A stretch of DNA of 64,000 bases from Lunularia cruciata (GCA_948567375.1 OX419756.1:24194333-24258332), one strand, 5' to 3'. Positions 1 through 12,677 are shown, counted from the stretch's first letter. The notes: generated by a model not told the origin, from the letters alone. Program-made: numbers and translations.

Positions 1-3000
1 TCTAAATCTCTCGTACCACTCAATTATCTCAACAAAACAAAAGTCCCTCCCCTCGCCGTCTTCCGTTCCGCTCGACGACTTGGGTAGCGCTCCAACATTG
101 ACGTGTAAGTGTATGTGTGTGTTACAAACAAGCAGCAGCTCTCATCGCCGAACTTCCCCTTCCTTTCCTTTCCTTCCTTCCGCTAAGCCCTCTCCCTGTG
201 TTGGAAGCGAAAGCACGAACTCTCTCGCCACAACACTGGCCTTGCCTTGCAGCAGGGGAACTCGGCAAAGCTCAGCCCGCACCATCCCCAGCCCAACCCG
301 GCCTTCGTCCCATACCCATATGATGGATCCACCCATCCATCATGATACTAACAGTACAGTACACTCGGCGTAGGCATGGCATGTCAGGTCAGCCTCAACG
401 GGCCACTGTCATAACCATCTCGTACTATAAACATCTCATACATCAGACGCATCCATCCCCATGTGGGGCCCGGCACACCGAGCATGTCCAACATGGTCGG
501 TCCCGCCTGCCCTGGCCCCATTCCGGATCTCCCGGCTGATGATGTTGTACACTACCGGTTGATGCCGGTAATCTTGCTGGTACGTGAGAATGTTTGATGG
601 GTACCATAGTCACTAGTGCGTGTCCCCTGTCCGCAGCATTACGCGTTGTTTAGTTGTTTACCGCGCGGACGGATAACGCAATACCGCGCAGAGCGATCCA
701 GAGTTGATCGGCACGGTGAAATCAAGTGGACGAGATGGGACGAGACTCTAATCGTGCAGCTAGGATCAGCTTCGTCCTGACCCCGGAGGTAACCCTGGTT
801 AAACGAGACAAACCCCGGGCGGACTACAACTGTGCGGGATCGGTGTCAAGCGTGCGCTCAATTCATCCCACAGCTGCGACTTCCCTCTCCTCTCCCGTCC
901 TACTGCAACAGTACTCGGGAATCCATTTCTCCACTGTTCCGCTCATTCCTCTTTTCAAGTCATTTGTCCATTCTTCTACTTAACGGACGTCCACGTCTCG
1001 ACGAAAGTTCACTTTTTCCTCTTCATCTCGAAATCATGTGCCTCGCATCAGGCCCTAGCTGTGTCAAAGTACCGTCAAGGAAATTTTATATTTCTATCAC
1101 AAACACATAGAATTCTTTTAGTCTCAACAACAGTTATTGCAAAAGGTAAGAAATAAAATAAAATAAAACTGGTTTATTCTGACGCCTGCTTTCGCTTTTA
1201 ATCTAGTTGTACACTGTAATAAAATTTGACCCACAGAGGTATGTTTGTTGCTTGGGCTGAAGTTTGTGGCCTTTGTATGTTTCACATGTAGACTTTAGAC
1301 TAATCATCGCCAGATGGAGAGAATGATGAAATTTGCCAACGGACTCTAGTACAACTCCCGGCTAAGAGATTGGCTGAGTCCTGGAGCGGAGCAACGTGGA
1401 TGGAAATGGTCGATGGTCAATCTGTGGGAGTCGTTTCCCGGAAGCAAGGGATGGTCACGATCATATTCGCCCTTTTGTGTAAAAGCCCCTTTGTGACTCG
1501 GAAAGAAGTGGAAGAAACTCGTTGCAGGGATCCAAAAGACCGTTCCATGCAACTGTTGAAACTAGATACATGAGGACAGAAGTCGTTCGAGGAACGGGAG
1601 ATCCAGAACTCATTAAATATAGATGAAATGGCAATAAAATGAGAGCAGAACTGACTGACAAATACATGCGAGTAAGAGATGAAATCTAATGCATAAAAAG
1701 CATATATTATCAACTGTTAATATCCTAATTTTTCTCAATACATCTTAATCACATCATGAGGGAAGCAATTAGTTCAGATTTTGACCAGCAAAGAAAGCTC
1801 GACATTCTATGCTACGAGACACAATTCTAGGATTACAGCGTACACGATTCAGATCGACATAGTAGTATAATCTTTGATATTGTGAACGCAAATTCTACCA
1901 GCGAAGTTCATGTCACGTTCTCTCATTCTCCCACTTTGATGCTTGAGTCATGTCACTGTAGCGATCATTGTGTCTCGCAAGCGAACTAATCAGCAAACGA
2001 ACCCATGTTAAGGCTGTTTCAACACGCGATTAAGTTGCTTGGACCTGTCGAGACTGCCAAAGGTGAGAAGTATCATCATACAAGGGTGGTAAATGGTTAC
2101 TGAACTTACAGAGACCTGTAGTAATCACGCGTGTTACTCTTGACAATTGAATACAAGGAAGCACACTATATGTAACCCAACTAGATAAGGTCATCATTTG
2201 AAATGTATGATGGATTTGAGAAACCGAGTCTTTCCTCACTTTATCTACAGTCAGGGAGCAAATTTGCAAAGGAGGACTTTTTGTGGGCGAAGAATGATAG
2301 GACGAGCAAGAAACTGCTCAGGTGGAATTGATCATCTCCTTGCATACTGTGAAGCAAGAAATCGGCTAGCGTGAGATCTTGTATAAAACGTATGGTGAAA
2401 ACGGGGTGTACCTTAAAGTATTATGTTCCTCGCTAAGTCACATGAACATCATTGCTTGAGGACTGGCTCTTTTTCATCAATAATGATGAGAATATTCGAA
2501 TCTTCCAGCGTTTAGATTATTGAAAATAACATCGGTAATTAGAATCACGTATCATTATCTCACTAGCATACACTAATTGGAAGAAGGAAAAGATAGCTTG
2601 ACATGAGTGACAAAACAAGTCAAAGTTGCAGAAGAACGGAGTAATTACTTCAAACATTCAAAATAATATCTAACCAAATTGAAAATTCTGTTATTCCACT
2701 CTGGTACTCAAGAGCTCAAGAGCTCTTTCTAGTCCAGAAATAGCTCGCCATAAATCGTGCCATATGTATTTTAGATGTTTGCGGCAGAAAGGGCCAGAAG
2801 ATATTAATCTTTCGATGATCTCACTTCTCTGAACTCATAAAACCTTTGTCGGTTGCCTGGTTCCCGGTTCCGAGACGGGGAAAGAGAAAGAGAAGAAAAA
2901 CAAGGAAGGGTTTGGGGAGAAGATAGTGTCTGCCTAAATTAGACCTTAACTTGACATATTCTAGAAAAGAAGTTAAGGGCAGCCACCATTCGCCTTCACT

Positions 3001-3197
3001 ACAGATAAGCCACTATCTCATCACACTATCTCACCCTAGTGTTAATCCAATCTTCCTTCACTTTCTTCTCAGCAATGCCCAATTTATTCTCCTATCTACA
3101 TAGCACAACTGTTATCTGTATAGCAAACCCGACTTCTAATTTTGGCCAGTGAAAGAGTCCTACTCACAAGAGACTTGTGGGCTGAATTACGTATGAT
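1..3197. other. Intergenic, no gene recognised
   Basis: No reading frame here looks like a conserved protein. The first 1.1 kb is richer in G and C, with C/T-rich tracts near 150-190 and 880-970 that resemble promoter or 5' UTR sequence of a gene lying off the left edge. The rest is AT-rich and featureless. Short frames at 726-983 and 832-1110 lack recognisable domains. Confidence 0.5.
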
Positions 3198-3323
3198 AAG
3201 CATTTTCTCTAGATATACAGTAGGCGACCGCGTAGGAAAACCGAAGGGTGGGAAGACCCCATCAAGCCGTACAAGGGCGAGACCAAAAAGGATAGAATTG
3301 TCAAAAGCATTTTCTCTAGATAT
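3198..3323 (-). mobile_element. Short LINE-tail insertion with 19-bp flanking repeat
   Basis: A 19-bp direct repeat (3198-3216 and 3305-3323, AAGCATTTTCTCTAGATAT) flanks an 88-bp insert. Read on the minus strand the insert ends in CGCGGTCGCCTA and contains a stem-loop (CCCA..TGGG type arms around positions 3246-3262). The same 60-70 bp core occurs at 23269-23341, and shorter pieces occur at 4251-4296 and 9080-9131. The long flanking repeat is what target-primed retrotransposition leaves. I infer a strongly 5'-truncated copy of the tail of a LINE; the parent is argued separately. Confidence 0.55.
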
Positions 3324-5816
3324 GTTTCATAGTTTTTATTCCAAAGGGGAGTTTGGAGTTTAGTAACCACAACAGTACAACCACCTGCGAAACCACCAAA
3401 GTCTCAAAACCAGTCTAAGTTGACAACATAGTAATGGTATGGTTCGTACCGGAATATTGTAGGTGTGAAGTGTTGTACCTTGTGGCAGGATTGACGTGCC
3501 AAGACAGCCAAACTGAGTGATTAGATTTATCGAGTGTCCATCATTGCCTATGGGGACGAGGTAAAGAATATCCGCAACCTCTTGGAAAGACCCGACCCGT
3601 CTGGGATTTCGGATCGAGCAACTACTGACTACATACTTGGGTAACAGTTAGAGAGGTGGGGCCTCTGGACAGACGCAGAGTTGAGCGTGGAGAGACATGA
3701 TAGTTCCATGTTCCTTCCACTCGTAGAGAGTGGTTTTATGACGTTGAAGAGTCAGGGCTCCCAACAAGCGTCAAACATAAGGACATGATAGCATTGGACT
3801 GGCCATCTCAAGATGGAGCCGTTGCCTATTTGTCAGCAACAAATACGGGAAGATTCAAACTGACGTCGCCAGGGTTCGTCCCTTAGGTAGGGAGAATCCT
3901 TACCTCCACCGGTCCTTTTCGACCGGGTAACCGGGCGGGACTTTGGGTCCAGAGCTCGGGGGGGACCGGCGACTGACGTAATCTGTACCGGCAGAGGTCG
4001 GACGTTTCCGATCTAGAAGACCTTTTTGTCGGGAAGGAATCAGATCGATGTTCGGGCAAACTCCCGATAAAAGCTTGAACGTTTATTAAGAACATCCCCC
4101 AGCAAATCTGATATTTTTCTTAGCTCCAAGAGTTACGAGTCATAACTGAGCCTTTTGCAGGACCCCAGGAGTTCGATTTGGGGGGAATTTGGACCGACAT
4201 GAACGTAATTTCTACCAGGATAGCTGGTTGGTTTCATCAGCATTTCTTCATATTAGGAAAAAGGCGACCGCGTAGAAAAAACGTAGAAATATGAATATTT
4301 CTTCAAAGCCCCTGACGAGATCAATATTGATGTACAGTGTGCAGTTATCTGCTGTTCTAACCTATTCTTTCCCGACGGAGAAACTCCCGAACATCAAACA
4401 GCCTGCCGAAAAGTAGCTAGAGGACCCTGCCCAAAAGATATTCCTTCACAAGCACTGACTGTGGCTGACCTGACAATTTGGCAGGTCATGACGTTTCCTC
4501 GTGGACTTCGTCGTCGTGGAAGTCACGCAGCTTACCACGCCTGTACAACGGATTCAGTACACCGACCAATCTGTACCTGGTTCGATATAGACGGTACTTT
4601 CTCTCGCTGCTCAGTGGACCTCTCGGCTGCGACGTCAGGGCGAACTCGCGGACCACCGCTTCAGACTCCAGACTCCAGCGGCGACGATCGTTCCAAGACT
4701 GGCAAGAGATAAAACAAGATACGGTAGCTTCTGCCAAGTCTAGAGGTGCACCGAGTAGACAACGGCCAGGTCGTTCGCTTTTGCCTTTGGGACCGAGACA
4801 GAAACGTGGTGAAGCCGCTCGTTAGCTCCAACGAGATCTTGCCGGGGACTGACCATGCCTGCACGCTCGTTGCGTCTCGACACCAGGGTTCCCTGCAACG
4901 AAAAAAATTCTGTAGAGGAAAGCTAAATGCTTACACACACAAAAGACCATCGGCGACGTGGAAAGCAGTTTGACGGTAAACACAAAACACTCTGTCTTGT
5001 GGAGATTAGTGATGGTAACCGTGGACAAATACTGAAAACAGACCCAGCTCGTGCCCCTGCAACTGTTAAAGATGGAGAAAGTAAGTAACTGCTCACAGAC
5101 CAAGATGTGACATACGGGTACCAATGCGACGGGTATCATTTACCAGAATTGAAGGTCTCGCTAAAAAGATGGAAGTATCGAGAACGCTCCTACGACGTAC
5201 GTTACTGAAATTTTGTCACCCCATGGCAACTTTATTAATTTGAGACAATGGGTTTACACAGGTGCTTGAAACCGTGCAATAAAAACCCAAGTCACCTCAG
5301 GAAGGGGAACTTGACGTTCGCGCCAGTGAAAACGGATTACAGTGGGATCCATTCGTTGCTGATTAGAGACTCAAAGCAGTGCTTTTGAACAAGCTTCGAA
5401 ACAGCTGTTTTGCTGTCACTGAACACGAGATGGATCGGGGGGTGTTTGTAACCAGCACGCCCCTAACTCCAATACACCTGGACCTCAATCAAACTGAGAC
5501 GCACCTATTGAAAATATAGTATTATTTAAATTTGGTGTGTTACAAAAGGTTCGATGGCGTGCTCATAGACCCAACACTTCCTGACCGCTTCCCTCATCTA
5601 GAATCAGCTTGTCTGCTTAGAGAGTCCACGCAACTGGGTATTGCGTATCTGTATGAAGCAGGTCTTAGGAAACCCGAGCTGGTAACCAAGCAAGAGAGGG
5701 CACATGGTATCGCAGAGGATAGCCTTCTGCGATAATGTACCAGGCCCTCCGTATTTGTATTTGGGTAAAAGGGACTCCCTACCGCTTACAATAGATCGTG
5801 ATGACTACTCCTTGTT
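3324..5816. other. Intergenic, GC-rich patches, possible degraded coding
   Basis: Between the LINE tail and the p34 gene there is no intact gene. GC-rich stretches at 3540-4120 and 4480-4870 carry short open frames on both strands (for example 4478-4825, +) without a recognisable domain. They could be relics of a decayed gene or of p34 downstream sequence. I see no splice-consistent gene model. Confidence 0.4.
4251..4296 (-). mobile_element. Truncated LINE-tail insertion
   Basis: This 46-bp insert contains AGGCGACCGCGTAG followed by A-rich sequence, and is bounded by a 9-bp repeat ATTTCTTCA (4242-4250 and 4297-4305). Only the 3'-most part of the tail is kept if the element is read on the minus strand. 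It belongs to the same family as the inserts at 3217 and 23269. Confidence 0.45.
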
Positions 5817-8411
5817 CTACTCGCTATCAGCATCCTCATCATCATCTTTAAACATTGCAGCCATTCGCATGGCTAGCTGTGCAGCCATCTCTCGTCTATG
5901 GTGGTCAGATACTGTGCGCATGTTCTCCCGCATGGAAGCCATCTCGTGCATCAGCTGCTCTATTTCATCAAAGTCGGCCTCCTCCAGAGCATGAACGCCG
6001 AGGTCGTTTTCCCTTGCCTCCTGCTCCCGCCCGGTACAATTAGCAACCTCACCGGCAAGTTCCACCTGCACATTCAGCTGTTGCTCCAAATGTCGGCTAT
6101 CCACCTGGAGATGTTGGGGCTCATCGACCATGTCCGTTTCATTCGTCTCTGAAGATGTAGAGACGCTAACACCTTGGGAGGCGTCTACTGCATCATATAA
6201 TACACCAGGTTGTACGTTTGTTTCCTGCAAAGGAAAGATTGGAGCTGCGGATGCTTGCGTCCACTGATCCTCCCATTCGGTGCCCTCCCATGGATCAGCT
6301 GACTCATTGTCAAGAAGCTCATACTGAACGTAAAAATCAGAATCGTCACCACTTGTTGACCCTGTGTACGCCAGAGCCAATGAGAAGATTATCTACGAAG
6401 CTGTACAAACTTACCAGAACTTAGCGAATTCCTATGGGTGATGCAAACTTCTTGCGCATTCCTTACTGCTCAAAAGTGAAGTCTTCCTAAATGACAAATT
6501 TGTGATATTACTCCTATATGCTTACCTTCTTCGGGCTGAGAAGATGTTACTTCATTTCTTTGACTGCTATCCTTCATCAATAAGCCTGGCCACATGTGGG
6601 CAGAGAGGGCTCCATGAATTCTAGCGACACCTTGAAGATCGCCATCAACTGACATGCCTGCATTCGAGACTTGACACCCATTAATGACAATTCTCTAGCC
6701 CAAAGCGTCATAGTCAAGGTCGAAGACATATACCTATACACAAGCAACTCGCTCACAGTTTATACTGAAGAACTTCCTAAGTTGGTCCTGTACAACAGTA
6801 GCAGCACGTTCACATTTGTCATAGCCTGTTCTATCAACCTCCACATAATGCATCATAGGAACAAAAATGACAAAGGTTTCTGAGAGTATAAATGGAGACC
6901 GATAAAGTAAGAGGCAATAATACATACATTTGTCAAAAACTTCATTGATGGCACAAGCTTCGATGTACTCTATTCCTCGCTCACTACACCACTCTATGCG
7001 TGACCTCCGTCCATCCTCCGATGCAGAAGAACAGTCTTCGCCTAGCAAACTGCTGCCCTCTGATCGATCAATGCCAAAGTCCCCAAACTCGGGGTGCGGA
7101 TCACTGGACGATTCACCTCCTTTCTGCAATTTTCGGCGATATTCAGTGTGCGCAAAGTGATCAGGAGCATGATCAGCTTTGTTGCCGACACACAGTAGAA
7201 TTTCGAAGTTCTCAAGTTCAACTTTCGTTGCCCACTCCTGCAACTCCTGGAATGTAGATTCCTGCAGCCATAAAAATCTCTCGATTCAATACCTCATTCT
7301 CGAGACGAAAACCAAAGTTTGCAATTTGAGATCATGAAATATCCAACGCGAAATTGCTCGTCTTCAACCACCCTAGCCGACTATCACGTCGTAATAAAGT
7401 TTGCAAACAGTTCGACCCTAAATTATCATGAGCACTAGGAGTGAGTCCGGTCATCCAGCTCAGTGATACTCTGGCACATTGTGTATCCACTGTTTAGAGA
7501 AATGCATCTCGTCTACTTTGGAAATGAAAGAAAACTTTCTTACATTGCTGAGGTCGAAGACCATGACCAAAGCTTCACTACGCCCATTTTGGGCTTCGAA
7601 TAAACTTGAATCCTTCGCGAAAGAACTGTCAAGCCGTGCCATCCAAATGCACACATCCGCTGTGTAGTATTTCGTGTCGATTGTCCACCTGGAATCATCG
7701 AGCTTCATCAAATTTAAGTAAAGCAAAATTGGTTGAACCACAGTCTACATATGACCCCCAGTACCCAAAAAATCAATGAGAAACGAAGATTGTTACTTTT
7801 ACCACTAGCAGCATTTCTGACAGGACATTTGATCACACCAATAGAACATGGGAACCATGCAAGCAATGAACTCCATCCTGACAAGACCCAAAACAGAAGC
7901 TTGACTTACGCATGACAAGATGCTCCAGACTCGGATGTAGCTGGAGTAGAAGGTTCCCTCGCAACGAGACCTGCAACATGCACCACCATAAGCGTCCATC
8001 AAGCTGCCTCCTTCCTTCTCGTAAAACCACTGCGGGGAAGCTGTGGAATTTCAACTCTCCACTTACGAAAAGTGCAGTTTATTTCAAAGTTCACGCAACC
8101 TAGAATTATATAGATGCTTAAATAAGGAACTTCCTAAGACCCCGAAACCAAACAGATCAAAAACAGTGCCCACCCGATCCAGTCCAGGAATGAGAAAAGG
8201 CCAGGGCAGGAAAGGAAATGCGGCACACACGATTAAGAAGAGAACGTTTGCCGACAGCCGGAGGACCCACCAACAGAATGCTAGGTCTCGTTGTGAGCGT
8301 CCTCAATCCCCTCACCTCCGACTCCTCAGTCTGCTCCCGAACCTCAACAGCAGCAGGCATCTCCATTCCCATCTCGATCAATCCCTCACTCTCCACCTCA
8401 ACACCTTGCAA
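5817..8411 (-). CDS. Alpha/gamma-adaptin-binding protein p34 (AAGAB-like)
   Basis: Six exons on the minus strand: 8411-8231, 7970-7910, 7688-7544, 7261-6928, 6657-6526 and 6361-5817. All junctions are GT-AG and the frame closes exactly (1398 nt, 465 residues, stop TAG at 5817). Residues about 45-60 hold the P-loop-like GPPAVGKRSLLNR. Exon 3 gives WTIDTKYYTADV and LVMVFDLSN, exon 4 gives EILLCVGNKAD and WCSERGIEYIEACAIN, and exon 5 gives GALSAHMWPG. The C-terminal helix (DFDEIEQLMHEM onward) matches the family's conserved tail. In the family the N-terminal half is a Rab-like pseudo-GTPase, and the protein stabilises adaptin subunits while AP1/AP2 complexes assemble in the cytosol. The Walker lysine is followed by Arg instead of Ser/Thr. 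The first ATG of the frame was chosen; later Met residues at 14 and 16 are possible starts. No operon-like context applies. Confidence 0.9.
8234..8300. repeat. 67-bp sequence duplicated at 9143-9209
   Basis: Positions 8234-8300 lie inside p34 exon 1 and encode the P-loop-like segment. The same 67 bases occur without a mismatch at 9143-9209 in the same orientation, 909 bp away. This is the source copy, because it is part of an intact gene. Confidence 0.9.
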
Positions 8412-9066
8412 TTGCTACTCTTCACACTCAACCGTCAGTATCTTCACTTCTCTCACATATCGGCCGATCCACAAATTCAAACCTTGTTCCAGTCCCGCAT
8501 GATTCTCCTTTCAAAGCTATGGAAGATCTCACGTTTCGTGCACAACCCAATCTAATCGACCAAAAGTTTAAACGTCTCTCCTCAGCTCTGCATGAACCCA
8601 TAAGAGAGTGCACGGTGGAATCGTTCAGTATCTTCTTCCACCACAAGGACCAGACTGTGAGTGCTCAGGAAATCCCTAACATGAAACATATAGATACAGT
8701 ACTAGTAGCATTAGCATGTCATCGAAGGCGTAAACTTCAAGGTGTTTGATCGTGAGCCCAAGTTTAGTATAAAATGTCTATGTATCTCGTAGATAATTAA
8801 CATTGAAATTTCAACCTTCTAGGATCGTTCGTATCCAACAATGCAATCGTTTGAAGTTCTACTATTATCATTATTATTGAATTCACAATTAGGTAGATGT
8901 TGAGATGATACCGTGGTCATTTTCTTCCCATGACCACCCTGAATAGTTAAATTCGACCTAGTGTATTCAATGCGGAGAAAATAAAAGAAAACTGAGTAGA
9001 ACTAGCAGATGGGCTTTTCTGAAGTTACATTTTCATCTCCACGATAGTTACGAAATGTATTCCAGT
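8412..9066. other. 5' flank of the p34 gene
   Basis: Sequence upstream of the p34 start. The part nearest the gene (8412-8650) is moderately GC-rich and probably 5' UTR or promoter. No clear TATA box was assigned. Frames on both strands here overlap the UTR and have no domain. Confidence 0.4.
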
Positions 9067-9079
9067 GTAAATATAAATA

Positions 9080-9131
9080 GAAAAGAGAAAAAGGCGACCG
9101 CGTAGGAAAAATAAATAAGAAGTAATAATAA
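9080..9131 (-). mobile_element. Truncated LINE-tail insertion, 13-bp flanks
   Basis: A 52-bp insert contains AGGCGACCGCGTAGGAAAA, and is bounded by the 13-bp repeat GTAAATATAAATA (9067-9079 and 9132-9144). It is a minimal member of the tail family seen at 3217 and 23269. It abuts the p34 exon copy that begins at 9143. Confidence 0.45.
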
Positions 9132-9142
9132 GTAAATATAAA

Positions 9143-9209
9143 TAAGAAGAGAACGTTTGCCGACAGCCGGAGGACCCACCAACAGAATGCTAGGTCTCGT
9201 TGTGAGCGT
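9143..9209. repeat. 67-bp copy of p34 exon 1
   Basis: Exact copy of 8234-8300. It starts within the right-hand flanking repeat of the LINE-tail insert and ends where AT-rich sequence resumes. It lacks splice sites and a start codon, so it is not a coding exon. It looks like a templated filler produced during the same event that placed the neighbouring LINE tail. Confidence 0.85.
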
Positions 9210-10654
9210 AATTATTTATGTTCAAAGTTGCAGTTTCCTGTTAAACTGTAAATTTTACACCCGCTTAATTTTTTTTCTTTTAAGCCACATCAAGAAAGCA
9301 TTGGACTTCAATACGTATTGCACTTCTATAATAACCTCCAAATAATTTGAATTCACTGGTTGTGATTATGTAAAACATAAATAAATAAAATTCGTAAAGA
9401 AAGAAAATCAGAAGATACATGTCCTTTGAAAAATTAGCAATTATTTAGTGATTTCTCTCTATAAGAACTTTAAATTAACTACCAAATAAAAGAATCCTAG
9501 AGAGTATCACTTTGAAATAGATAGAACGTTCAAATATTAGTGAGCACTCAGAATTTAATCTTTAGTTTTATTAAAAACTTAAGCTTTCATAGTATGCATA
9601 CCAAATCTATTTTGATATAATTCTTACTGAACCACATAATGTGTTATGTAAGAACTTACTAATAAAATCATTTAAAAACATTTATCCAGGTTATGCTTTG
9701 AAGTAAGATATATTCAGTAATTATATATGAATTAAAAGGAAATGTTCCTTGAAATATATAAGTAGCTTATGTTCTCATGATAGAAATGCAAAAGCGTTCG
9801 ATGGAATGTCCTTTAAGATCATGTATATAAGAACTTCGAATATATAATATCAACTCTTATATAACTCTTTTTCTTCTAACTAGATAGCATTACAATGCTA
9901 TTAAGTGTTAATTTATCAATAGACTTGATAAATAATTTATTTTTATATTTATCTTTGGTAATAAAAGTGAGGTTTTTTTTTATATCATCTTAAGACGTAT
10001 GTGAAGTGATAAGCATCACGTAAAGAAATTATCTTTGAAGTCAACTATTAGAAAATAAAAATTCTGTATACAAAATTTTATTTTCATAACATGAGTAAGA
10101 TCTTATAAAAGGATCATATCTATCTACTAACCTATAGGTAAGAGATTATAGACCAATCCACTTAAGCATGTACATATAGTGAAAAAAATTTATTAAGTGA
10201 ATCTCATTAAGCAATGTTAAAATCCATTTTAATATTTTTTTCAAAGACATATTTTCTTATTTCAAGCATATGATATAGACGTATTTTGCTTGATAACTAC
10301 CTAGATATGCTTGAAATTGCTTAAATAAACCTAAAAATGAGCTAAGGAATCTAAGTCGTCCAATTTGGCAAGAATTTTTTGGGAGAACATATTCTATGTC
10401 TATTGAGATGGATTTTGGTAATACAAGTACTTTGCAGTCTTGTGAACTTGAAGACTTTGACTTGACTTTGAAGGAGATTATAAAAGATAGAGAATCTAAT
10501 GCAACTATAGAGCATTTAAATTAAGGAGATTAGGATGCTCCAAAGATGATCTTGTTGTCTTTAGCAAAGTAAGGATAGGTAGTTAAGCTATTTGTTGATC
10601 ACAAGAAGGAAGCTCTTATACAAAAGGTGGAAGAAAATGTGACCATGCGGATAT
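9210..10654. other. AT-rich intergenic, possible old transposon remnant
   Basis: Very AT-rich and stop-dense. A short plus-strand stretch at about 10370-10640 reads as a decayed frame (encoding CELEDFDLTLKEI, then APKMILLSLAK after stops), which suggests a transposon fragment that I cannot assign. Nothing else is recognised. Confidence 0.4.
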
Positions 10655-12444
10655 AGTGTAGAACCATACTCACAAGTGAGTAATGAAGATGCAAATATGT
10701 GGACCAAGCCTATGCAAACCTCATTGCTATAGAGAAAGTACAAGTTGAGCCCTAATGCACAATTGAGCTAGGATCCAAGAACAAGAGCAAAGATGTGCTT
10801 TAGAAGCATGAGGAATGGATGAGTCAACCAAGAAAGAATGTAATGTATCTTGAAATTGTCACTCTATCAAGGAAGACTACAACCTTTGGTCCAATTTGAC
10901 GTTAAGGAAGCAAAGAATGGGAGATCCTCCCATGCCTATGGAGATATACCGTCTGTTGCAATACCACTTGGAGAGAAAAAGATCCCTCTTCCACCCTAGT
11001 CACATATATCTCCAAGATTTGCATATCAACAACCACAAAATGGGAGGAACATAGAGGTTTTGAGAGAGTTCAACTACCCAAAAATGCTATAGGTGTTAGT
11101 CTCCTCCATATATATTAGGCCTACCCCTTTGCACAAGATCAATAGAGATGTCTATCTATGTGCCAAATCCCCAACCACACACTCAAATGTCGGTGGTCCA
11201 ATGATATCACCAAAGACACATGTAATCATCATATCAAACGCTCTCAAACGTGATAAAAAGGTCATAAAAGAGAGAATAGTGCAAAGAAGGTAGGTAAGTC
11301 TATGGGCAGTACTAGAGGAAAGTATACCAAATGCCACCTATGGATCTACTAATAGAGGGAGATCATCAACATGAAGAATATGCTTTCACAAGGATTACGT
11401 CTAGGAAGTATGTGATAAGATCCAAGGAAGCATGTGATAAAATCCTTGGATCTTATTGGCACTCCAAAAATACATAGGTTATCTATAGATGTGATACACT
11501 TCTTTGGAAGCTAGAGGTGAGGAGGAATACCTAAAGGGAGCCATGCTCTACACCTTGACACCTTGACTCTCAAGCCTACAAGATGAAGCTCAATAGTCAA
11601 ATGGTCAAAGGCTTGCCTCATCTGATCTACAAGGCCCATGATGTGTGTATCATTTGCCAAAAAGGGAAAAACACAATGTGGCATGGCCAAAGCAATAGAT
11701 AAGAGGGTTCTCCTAAAGCCATGGCAAACAAAGGTTCTCCTAAAGGATCTCCTTGTTGTGTACCAATGATAGCGTGCAAGATAGTGGCTCTCTCCTATGA
11801 GAAGCCATGTTGGTAATAAAGGGAAAAAGGATAGCAATAGAAAGACTGCACAAAAGGAATGAGACTAGCCAAGGATCCATCTACTTCCTTAAGCTCTCTA
11901 AAGATGGATGCACATGAGACATTGTTCAAAGCATTCTCAACATCTGCTTATAGAACAACCCACTATAGGTGGATATCTAAGTATGCTATGATGCTTAGAG
12001 ATATAATCTCACAACCTTCAAGTGTAGAAAATCCAAACTGATGTGGATTGAGGTGTTGTCAAAAGTGAGAACGATGTTGAAAGAAATGGTACAACAAACT
12101 AGATGCAAAAAGACCTCCCAATAGTAATTGGTCTAGTGCCTCCTATGCACTTCTCCATTGTGAGAAGTCAACTAGCATCTAATACCTAATTAATTGATAA
12201 AGGAATCTCTCCCCTTGCTACTACTATAGCCACCTAAAAAGGGCTTGGTAAACCACAAGAGAGATAATCAAGCTAGAAACAATCTCTAAGATGCTCATAT
12301 ATCATCTTTGACAAATCTCATGAGGAGAGGTATGGGGCGGTGCACGACGCTTGTGCAAAAAACATTTATCAAAACATTAAAGCTACTTAGACTGATAGTC
12401 CAAGACCTCTAGTGGTACTCTCTCTCCTATACTAGGATGTAGCA
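10655..12444 (-). mobile_element. R2-like LINE copy L1, 3' part (RT and downstream)
   Basis: The reverse complement of this stretch aligns by eye with 20000-21720 of LINE copy L2. For example the minus frame at 11511-11837 and the L2 frame at 20703-21011 share the RT palm segment around THI(V/M)G and the following PHLE block. It is full of stops and indels. The catalytic Asp pair of the RT is altered (LANDTHIMG). It ends abruptly at 10655, inside the zinc-knuckle region relative to L2. The rest of this copy continues at 15062 after an inserted LTR element. Confidence 0.7.
12440..12444. repeat. Target-site duplication TAGCA, left
   Basis: TAGCA at 12440-12444 is repeated at 15062-15066, directly outside TGTAAC...TTTTACA. 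Removing one copy and the element joins the two halves of LINE L1 in register with L2. Confidence 0.85.
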
Positions 12445-12535
12445 TGTAACAATATGGAGTTTAGTGAAGGAGTTAGTAAGGTTAACAAAGTAGAGAATAG
12501 GCCAAATTAGCCTAGAATATTCCAAAAGCATCTAG

Positions 12536-12677
12536 GAAGCTTCTTGGGAAGCTTCCCAACTAGTTAACTTGCACTCCAAGCAAGTAGCTTCTAGAAGGAA
12601 GCTTCTAGAAGCTTCTAACTAGCTTAGCTTGCACACCAAGTAGGCGATTTCTAGAAGGAAGCTTCTTGAGAAGCTTC
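12536..12677 (+). promoter_or_regulatory. Heat-shock-element-like GAA/TTC cluster in LTR
   Basis: Alternating GAA and TTC modules with two-base gaps recur. The clearest is GAA-gc-TTC-ta-GAA-gc-TTC at 12598-12615, four perfect units, preceded by TTC-ta-GAA at 12589-12596. A similar group lies at 12649-12677, and another with a wider gap at 12536-12555. This is the consensus of heat-shock factor sites. The cluster lies about 70-210 bp upstream of the TATA box. Function is inferred. Confidence 0.6.

Noticed and set aside
4478-4864. Overlapping GC-rich frames as a real gene
   Set aside because: Frames on both strands are equally open, no conserved motif or consistent splice sites could be found.
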